A DNA stretch of 19,470 nt, taken from assembly GCA_002396085.1 (NCBI GenBank), contig DGWI01000006.1:8342-27811 (forward strand), given 5' to 3'. This document shows, piece by piece, positions 13,362-19,470 of this stretch (positions within the stretch are counted from its first letter, which is position 1; every line of letters starts with the position of its first letter). The position numbers and the translations under genes are program-made. Under the pieces are notes generated by a model. The model did no database searches. It was given only the letters and a program-made list of their open reading frames with translations, and had not been told where the DNA came from. This DNA comes from Porphyromonadaceae bacterium UBA4262. GTDB taxonomy: Bacteria; Bacteroidota; Bacteroidia; Bacteroidales; Muribaculaceae.

Positions 13362-16300
13362 TTAGAATCGAAGTCTCACCGAGAATCCCATTGTGCGCAG
13401 GCTGGGATGCATGAAGTAGTCCAACCCCTGCCCATAAGTGCCTGTATTGGCGGTCAACTCGGGGTCAAACGGAGCCTTACAATAGAGCATCAGCAGGTTG
13501 TGCCCCACCAGCGAGATTGTCATGCCCTTGATGACATGCTGCCAGCGCTGCACGGGCACATCATAACTCAGTGACAACTCTGACAGGCGCAGATTGGTAG
13601 CGCTGTAGACATACTGCGAACCGATGATGTGGCTACTGCTTGCCACCGTCTGGTAGTAGTCGGCGGCCGGATATAGCATGCCGTTGATCATCACACCCCC
13701 AGCATCGCGAGCATCGGCCGAAGCCTGCGATGCACCGAAGGCATCCATGACGGCCTGAGTCTGCGACACCACGACACCACCATTGCGATAAGCCAACTGG
13801 AAGCCTAGTGTCAGCCCCTTGAACGACAGTTCATTGCCCCACGACAGATTGTAACGTGGTGCGGCACTCCCCGCCAGGATGTAGTTGTCATCATCGGTGC
13901 GCAAAGTGTGCGACTGCGGGTCGACGTAGTACTCGCCGTGCTCACCCACCGAGAGCTGGTTGACATAGATGTCCGACAATGTTCCACCTTCGACCAAGCG
14001 GGTTTTATAGCCACTCAGACCGCCCTTGTCGAGCGAAGTGAGCGAGTAGACCTCACCGTCAACAGGATTTTTCCAATAGGGCAGCAATTCCTTGATTTTG
14101 TTACGGTTCAGTGTCCATGTCAGGTAGGTATTCCACTGCACAGGCCCCATGGGCTGGGTGAAACGCGCCGTGAACTCGACACCACGGTTGTCGACTCGAC
14201 CACCGTTGACCCATGTGCTGGTGTAGCCCGATGATGAAGGCAAGTTGATATTGAAGAACTGATTGTAGGTCTGCGAACTGTAGAGCGTGGCATTCAAGCG
14301 CAGGCGAGAGTTGAACATCACCAAGTCCAGACCTGCCTCCCACGACTTGGTGCGCTCGGCTTTGAGGTCCAGATTAGGCATCGCCGCCGTTGTGGTCACA
14401 CCGGCTGGCGACAGACTGTAGGTAGTAATGGTCAAGCCATGACGCCATGGGTCATTACCAACTTCGGCATAAGACAGACGCAACTTCACGTAGTTGAGCC
14501 ATTGGCTCTTGATGGCAGGCAACATCTCGGTGACGATGCCTGACAGACCAGCCGACCAATAGAAGTAAGACTCTTGTGCATTGGCTAACTTCGACGACCA
14601 GTCGTTGCGGGCAGTCACATCCAGATAGGCCATGCTCTTATATCCCAACTGGGCGCTACCATAGAGTGCCAACTTCTTGAACGGTGCAGCACCTTGGTCA
14701 TACTTGGTCTCACCTCCAGCCACCACATTGCGCAACGAGTAGATATTAGCCACTTGAGCCAGATGACCGTCAAAACTGGTCCATCGCTCATCGCGCTTGT
14801 CGTAGTTGGCACCAACGACAGCCGACAGACTCCAGCGGTTGTCGGCCCAATACTTGTTGATCGTAGCAAATGCCTCGGCAAAGTACTGGCGATACTGTCG
14901 GTGTTCATAGCCATAGTGACCATACTTTGAGGCAAACTGCAAGTCGGTGCCTGCCGCCAACTTCGACTCATGTTTCTCATCGTTGTTGTCATAACGGACA
15001 CGTCCCGTCAATGCCAGCCAATCGGTGATGTCCCAACGGGCCATCGCAGCCAGCGTGTTGCGAATCTTGTGGTTGGTGAAATTGTTGCGTTCGGTGATCC
15101 AGTAAGGGTTCTGCATCGACATTGCCTGACGGCCATAGGGCCAATACTGCACACCAAAGTTGCGGTCGGCATCATAGCGCTCGTAGTACTGCACGGCATT
15201 CCAGTCACCGCCGGCCGGGAAGAGGTAGAGCGGCACCAGAGGGTTAAAATACTGACCTTGCGAGACCATGTTGTTCTCCTTGACGCTCGATAGCATATAA
15301 CTCAAGTCGAGTGTCAAACGGTCATTAAAGGCCTTGGTCGTATTGTGTGCCGACACATTGTAGCGATCCAGGTCGTTGTTATGGATAATGCCACCGGCAT
15401 TGGTGGCCGCCACCGACACGTAGGTCTGATTGCGGTCGTTGCCCGTCGAGAGCGACAAAGCATTGGTGAAGTTAGTGGCCGTGCGGAAGAAGTCGGACGG
15501 ACGATAATCACTCTCAGTGGCAAGACGATCTCCCCAACTGTAGTAACTCCCCGCCTCGGTCTGACCGTATGTGCGCTGAAACTTAGGCAACATCAGCGGA
15601 CGCGAGAACTGAAATGAGCCATTGTAAGTGACCTCGGTGCGACCAGCCACGCCCTTCTTGGTGGTGATCAGGATCACGCCATTGGCAGCATCGCTGCCAT
15701 AGAGTGCCGCAGCCGATGGACCGGTCAAGGCCGAAATGCTCTCGATGTCGTCGGGATTAATCATGGCGGTGGCATCGCCTGTCTGTCCGCTGCCACTGTA
15801 GGCTAGCGCATTGTCGTCCAGGCAGGTCTGCGAGTTAACTAGCGGCACACCATCGATGACATAGAGTACGTTGTTGTTGCCGTCGATTGACTTAGCGCCA
15901 CGCATCACCACGCGCGATGACCCACCTATGCCCGAAGCATTGGCGTTGATTTGCACACCGGCCAGTTTGCCACCCAGCGAGTTGACAAAGTTGGCATCCT
16001 GCACACGCATGATGGCATCGTTGTCGACTTGCTGCACATTGTAGGACAGTGCTTTGGCCTCGCGCTTGATGCCCAGTGCGGTGACCACCACCTCGTTCAG
16101 TGCATTGCTGCCTGGCAACATCTGCACCCGCATGGCTTGACCTGCCGCAAGGTGTTGAGCCTGATAACCCACATAGGAGAATTGCAGGACACAGTCGCTG
16201 GTGGGAACACGTAGTTCAAATCGGCCATCGACATCGGTGACTGTTGTCAACGTGGTACCCTTGGCAACAATGGTGACACCTATCAGAGGCTCACCATTCT

Positions 16301-16469
16301 CGTCGACCACGGTGCCACTGGCCACCGTGCTCACAGCACGCACAGGTGTGGTCTGCCCCAGTGCCACTAACGGAGCTGGCAATGGCCAACACAGCAGCAA
16401 CACCAATAGTGTCACCCACCTGTGACAGAAGACTAATGGATTCACTCGATTTCTTTTCATCATCTTCAT
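13362..16469 (-). CDS. SusC/RagA-family TonB-linked outer-membrane transporter
   Basis: The protein has 1035 residues. A signal peptide covers about 18-39 (WVTLLVLLLCWPLPAPLVALGQ). A carboxypeptidase-regulatory-like domain covers about 50-122 (ASGTVVDENGEPLIGVTIVAKGT ... FSYVGYQ). The SusC/RagA signature region follows (NEVVVTALGIKREAKALSYNVQ). The plug contains GGKLAGVQI, RGAKSIDGNNNVLYVIDGVPL and YGSDAANGVILITTKKG. The rest is a large barrel ending MGFSVRLRF with the usual terminal aromatic residue. It imports oligosaccharides with its SusD partner. ATGs at 16469 and 16460 are both possible; 16469 gives the longer leader. It is the first gene of the operon, after the rpoC terminator, and no regulator gene (HTCS, sigma or anti-sigma) lies next to it. 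Confidence 0.94.
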   Translation of the reverse strand: MKMMKRNRVNPLVFCHRWVTLLVLLLCWPLPAPLVALGQTTPVRAVSTVASGTVVDENGEPLIGVTIVAKGTTLTTVTDVDGRFELRVPTSDCVLQFSYVGYQAQHLAAGQAMRVQMLPGSNALNEVVVTALGIKREAKALSYNVQQVDNDAIMRVQDANFVNSLGGKLAGVQINANASGIGGSSRVVMRGAKSIDGNNNVLYVIDGVPLVNSQTCLDDNALAYSGSGQTGDATAMINPDDIESISALTGPSAAALYGSDAANGVILITTKKGVAGRTEVTYNGSFQFSRPLMLPKFQRTYGQTEAGSYYSWGDRLATESDYRPSDFFRTATNFTNALSLSTGNDRNQTYVSVAATNAGGIIHNNDLDRYNVSAHNTTKAFNDRLTLDLSYMLSSVKENNMVSQGQYFNPLVPLYLFPAGGDWNAVQYYERYDADRNFGVQYWPYGRQAMSMQNPYWITERNNFTNHKIRNTLAAMARWDITDWLALTGRVRYDNNDEKHESKLAAGTDLQFASKYGHYGYEHRQYRQYFAEAFATINKYWADNRWSLSAVVGANYDKRDERWTSFDGHLAQVANIYSLRNVVAGGETKYDQGAAPFKKLALYGSAQLGYKSMAYLDVTARNDWSSKLANAQESYFYWSAGLSGIVTEMLPAIKSQWLNYVKLRLSYAEVGNDPWRHGLTITTYSLSPAGVTTTAAMPNLDLKAERTKSWEAGLDLVMFNSRLRLNATLYSSQTYNQFFNINLPSSSGYTSTWVNGGRVDNRGVEFTARFTQPMGPVQWNTYLTWTLNRNKIKELLPYWKNPVDGEVYSLTSLDKGGLSGYKTRLVEGGTLSDIYVNQLSVGEHGEYYVDPQSHTLRTDDDNYILAGSAAPRYNLSWGNELSFKGLTLGFQLAYRNGGVVVSQTQAVMDAFGASQASADARDAGGVMINGMLYPAADYYQTVASSSHIIGSQYVYSATNLRLSELSLSYDVPVQRWQHVIKGMTISLVGHNLLMLYCKAPFDPELTANTGTYGQGLDYFMHPSLRTMGFSVRLRF

Positions 16470-16486
16470 TTATTTGATATTTGTGA

Positions 16487-16494
16487 CAAAGATA
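16487..16494 (-). promoter_or_regulatory. -7 box of the SusC operon promoter
   Basis: TATCTTTG on the minus strand matches TAnnTTTG and lies 18 bases before the susC start at 16469. No TTTG is found at the usual 19-21 base spacing upstream; the nearest TTG is 25 bases away. The box sits just beyond the rpoC terminator, as expected for an independent unit with a very short leader. Confidence 0.55.
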
Positions 16495-16525
16495 GTAAAA
16501 AATCTTTACATCTCTGGCACAAGAT

Positions 16526-16561
16526 ACAAAAAAGCCTCTCAACCGATTGGCTGAGAGGCTT
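16526..16561 (-). terminator. Intrinsic terminator of rpoC
   Basis: On the minus strand AAGCCTCTCA (16561-16552) pairs with TGAGAGGCTT (16541-16532), a perfect 10-base stem around a 10-base loop, followed directly by a run of T. It begins 23 bases after the rpoC stop and is a classical rho-independent terminator. It separates rpoC from the SusC operon. Confidence 0.92.
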
Positions 16562-16584
16562 ATCGTTAGGGTTCAAATAATTGC

Positions 16585-19470
16585 TTAGCGCAAAATGGCG
16601 TTTTCGCCCACAAGCAGGTGCTCGTCGGTGATGACACCGGCAAGAGCCAACTCGGCCTTGCTGCCAACCATCAGCGACTGATATTCGCGCAGACCCGTAC
16701 CAGCGGGGATGAGGTGACCGCAGATGACGTTCTCCTTCATGCCCTCCAGGGTGTCGACTTTGCCGTTGATAGCGGCCTCGTTGAGGACCTTGGTCGTCTC
16801 CTGGAACGATGCAGCACTCATGAAACTTGAGGTCTGCAGAGCGGCACGTGTGATACCTTGCAGAATCTGCTCGCTGGTGGCAGGCACAGCATCGCGAACA
16901 ACGACCAACTTGAGGTCGCGGCGCTTGAGCGTCGAGTTCAGGTCGCGCAACTTGCGAGCGGTAATGATCTGGCCAGCCATGACGTCGGCACAGTCGCCGG
17001 CATCAACAACCACCTTCTTACCCCAGATGCGGTCGTTCTCGTCCATAAAGTCGCGCTTGTCGACAATCTGCTGCTCCAAGAAGCGAGTATCACCCGGATC
17101 GAGGATATTGACCTTGCGCATCATCTGACGCACAATCACCTCGAAGTGCTTATCGTTGATCTTCACACCTTGCAGACGGTAGACATCCTGCACCTCGTTG
17201 ACGATATAGTCTTGCACGGCTGTGGGGCCCTTGATGCGCAAGATGTCGGCCGGAGTGATGGCACCATCGGACAGAGCCGTACCGGCACGCACATAGTCGT
17301 TCTCCTGCACCAAGATCTGCTTGCTCAGCGGCACCAGGTACTTCTTGACCTCGCCCAAGCGACTGGTGACCACGATCTCGCGGTTACCACGCTTGACACG
17401 CCCAAAGGTGACCTCGCCATCAATCTCGCTGACAACAGCGGGGTTAGACGGGTTGCGAGCCTCGAACAACTCGGTGACACGAGGCAGACCGCCCGTGATG
17501 TCACCGGCACCGCCTGAAGATGTGCGCGGAATCTTGACAAAGGTCTCACCAGCACTGATCTGCTCACCCTCGTCGAGCAGCAAGTGTGCGCCCACAGGCA
17601 GCGAGTAGGTCTTGATGACCTCACCATTCTCGTCAACCAACTGGGCCTCGGGAATGCGGGTATGATCCTTGCTCTCGATGATGATCTTCTCGCTATTGCC
17701 CGATGTCTCATCGACCTCGGTACGATAGGTGATGCCATCCACCAGATTGCTGAAGCGCAGGGTTCCTGCCACCTCGCTGACGATAACAGCGTTGAAGGGG
17801 TCCCACTCGGTGATTTTGTCACCCTTCTTGACCTCGGCTCCGTTCTCAAAGTAGAGTTTAGAACCATAGACAATGTTGCCCGAGGTGAGCGGCAGGCGAG
17901 TGTTGGCATCAATGATACGCATCTCGGTCATTCGGCCGATGACGATATCAACACCATCTTTATTCTTGACCGTACGAAGTTCCTCAAGTTCGAGGATACC
18001 ATCATACTTCGAAATCATCTGCGACTCGGCAGCCTGGTTGCTTGCCACACCACCGGCGTGGAAGGTACGCAGTGTCAGCTGGGTACCTGGCTCACCGATA
18101 GCCTGAGCAGCAATCACACCGACAGCCTCACCCTTCTGCACCATGCGATGCGATGCCAGGTTGCGGCCATAGCACTTGGCACAAACGCCATGCTTAGCCT
18201 CGCAGGTGAGCACCGAGCGAATCTCGACCGACTCGATGGGCGACTCGTTGATGCGTGCAGCGGCAGCATCAGTAATCTCTTCACCAGCCTGTACAATGAC
18301 CTCGTTGGTGGTCGGGTCGACCACGTCGTGTACCGACACGCGGCCAACAATGCGCTCGCCCAACGAAGCGACAACGTCATCCTTGTTCTTCACCTCACGG
18401 CAGACCAGACCACGCAGTGTGCCACAATCCTCCTCGGTGATGACCACATCGTGGGCCACGTCGACGAGACGACGTGTCAAGTAACCAGCGTCAGCGGTCT
18501 TCAGAGCCGTATCGGCAAGACCCTTACGGGCACCGTGCGTCGAGATGAAGTACTCCAGCACCGACAGACCTTCTTTGAAGTTTGCCAAGATGGGGTTTTC
18601 GATAATCTGCTGACCACCTTCGACACCCGACTTCTGCGGCTTGGCCATCAGACCACGCATACCTGACAACTGACGAATCTGATCCTTCGAACCACGAGCG
18701 CCCGAATCTAGCATCATGTACACCGAGTTGAAGCCTTGCTTGTCGCTCTTCATCTCCTCCATCAGGGTGTCGGTCAGATGCTGATTGACATTGGTCCACA
18801 CGTCGATGACCTGGTTGTAACGCTCGTTGTTGGTGATGAAGCCCATGTTATAGTTGGCCACAATCTCCTCGACACGAGCATCACCGTCGGCAATATACTG
18901 CGCCTTCTTGGCGGGGATGAGCACATCGTCAAGGTTGAACGACAGACCGCCCTTGAATGCCATATAGTAACCCATGTTCTTGACATCGTCAAGGAACTTG
19001 GCCGAACGCGGCACACCACAACGGCGAATGACGTTGGTGATGATGTCGCGCAGCGACTTCTTCGAAATCAGTTGATTGATGAAGCCCATCTCACGGGGCA
19101 CACTGTTGTTGAACATGATGCGACCCACAGAGGTTTCTTCGATCAACTCGGTGTGCAAGTCACCCTGCTCATCGGCCACCTCGGCACGCACCGAGATGAT
19201 GGCGTTCATGGCAACGCGTCCCTCATTGTAGGCAATGATTGCCTCTTCGGGGCCATAGAACTTGAGTCCCTCGCCCTTGTCGCCCTTGCGAAGCTTAGTG
19301 ATGTAATACAGACCCAACACCATGTCCTGCGACGGCACAGTGATGGGGGCACCGTTGGCAGGATTGAGGATATTGTGAGGCTCGAGCATCAGCATCTGAG
19401 CCTCGACAATGGCCTCGTTGCCCAGCGGCAGGTGAACAGCCATCTGGTCGCCGTCAAAGTCGGCATTGAA
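16585..19470 (-). CDS. rpoC: RNA polymerase beta' subunit, C-terminal part (partial at window end)
   Basis: The visible 961 codons run off the right edge. The first residues inside the window are FNADFDGDQM, the catalytic motif whose three aspartates hold the active-site magnesium. Further on come the bridge-helix region (MLDSGARGSKDQIRQLSGMRGLM), the second zinc site (EEDCGTLRGLVC with LTCEAKHGVCAKCYGRN) and the trigger loop (AQAIGEPGTQLTLRTFHAGGVAS). Then come the C-terminal clamp elements (NILDPGDTRFLEQQ, ITRAALQTSSFMSAASFQETTKVL). The protein carries out transcription. The frame stays open to the last base, so the methionine at 19443 is internal and not a start. The gene ends at a strong terminator. 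Confidence 0.97.
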   Translation of the reverse strand, partial: FNADFDGDQMAVHLPLGNEAIVEAQMLMLEPHNILNPANGAPITVPSQDMVLGLYYITKLRKGDKGEGLKFYGPEEAIIAYNEGRVAMNAIISVRAEVADEQGDLHTELIEETSVGRIMFNNSVPREMGFINQLISKKSLRDIITNVIRRCGVPRSAKFLDDVKNMGYYMAFKGGLSFNLDDVLIPAKKAQYIADGDARVEEIVANYNMGFITNNERYNQVIDVWTNVNQHLTDTLMEEMKSDKQGFNSVYMMLDSGARGSKDQIRQLSGMRGLMAKPQKSGVEGGQQIIENPILANFKEGLSVLEYFISTHGARKGLADTALKTADAGYLTRRLVDVAHDVVITEEDCGTLRGLVCREVKNKDDVVASLGERIVGRVSVHDVVDPTTNEVIVQAGEEITDAAAARINESPIESVEIRSVLTCEAKHGVCAKCYGRNLASHRMVQKGEAVGVIAAQAIGEPGTQLTLRTFHAGGVASNQAAESQMISKYDGILELEELRTVKNKDGVDIVIGRMTEMRIIDANTRLPLTSGNIVYGSKLYFENGAEVKKGDKITEWDPFNAVIVSEVAGTLRFSNLVDGITYRTEVDETSGNSEKIIIESKDHTRIPEAQLVDENGEVIKTYSLPVGAHLLLDEGEQISAGETFVKIPRTSSGGAGDITGGLPRVTELFEARNPSNPAVVSEIDGEVTFGRVKRGNREIVVTSRLGEVKKYLVPLSKQILVQENDYVRAGTALSDGAITPADILRIKGPTAVQDYIVNEVQDVYRLQGVKINDKHFEVIVRQMMRKVNILDPGDTRFLEQQIVDKRDFMDENDRIWGKKVVVDAGDCADVMAGQIITARKLRDLNSTLKRRDLKLVVVRDAVPATSEQILQGITRAALQTSSFMSAASFQETTKVLNEAAINGKVDTLEGMKENVICGHLIPAGTGLREYQSLMVGSKAELALAGVITDEHLLVGENAILR

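Noticed and set aside
16585..19443. Methionine at 19443 as the start of a short rpoC-like gene
   Set aside because: The frame continues upstream to the window edge through NADFDGDQ, so it is an internal residue of a full-length beta' subunit cut by the window.

Overview
The window looks like a chromosomal segment of a gut-type member of the order Bacteroidales, probably near Prevotellaceae or Muribaculaceae; the family is inferred, not proven. The reasons are SusC/SusD pairs, lipoproteins with a short lipobox and no obvious Shine-Dalgarno sites, promoters of the TTTG / TAnnTTTG type, DUF1735 and DUF4465 proteins, and secreted proteins ending in a GVNxVVTRY-type tail.

Layout. (1) Positions 1-1507, plus strand: the 3' end of nrdD (class III anaerobic ribonucleotide reductase), its activase gene nrdG, and a membrane-anchored SIMPL-domain protein. 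A long hairpin at 1521-1564 separates these from a convergent minus-strand block. (2) Positions 1593-9221, minus strand: a vitamin B12 (cobalamin) acquisition locus. A cobalamin riboswitch (about 9028-9207) lies just upstream of a BtuB-type TonB-dependent receptor. It is followed by a BtuG-like beta-propeller lipoprotein, a secreted protein of unrecognised fold ending in a dockerin-like pair of calcium-binding repeats, and a DUF4465 (BtuH-like) protein. A likely terminator follows, then a second promoter and second cobalamin riboswitch (about 3082-3286) driving a separate DUF5074-like beta-propeller protein. (3) Positions 9231-9449: gene-free, low-complexity AATT-type and inverted GTTATCGG-type repeats. 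(4) Positions 9450-16494, minus strand: a polysaccharide-utilisation operon of SusC, SusD, a GH18 lipoprotein and a DUF1735-LamG lipoprotein. Its composition resembles the high-mannose N-glycan loci of Bacteroides. (5) Positions 16526-19470, minus strand: the C-terminal two thirds of rpoC with its own intrinsic terminator.

How it works together. The B12 block can be read as one surface system. BtuG, and probably the DUF4465 and DUF5074 proteins, would capture corrinoids outside the cell and pass them to BtuB. Both transcription units carry cobalamin riboswitches, so they should be turned down when B12 is plentiful. What stands out: two riboswitches in one locus with different leader designs; a 12-base perfect complement linking one aptamer to its leader; a dockerin module in a B12 operon; a mixture of lipid-anchored and tail-bearing surface proteins; and simple repeats that have apparently entered the start of the btuG reading frame. 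No mobile element, tRNA, rRNA or CRISPR array was seen.
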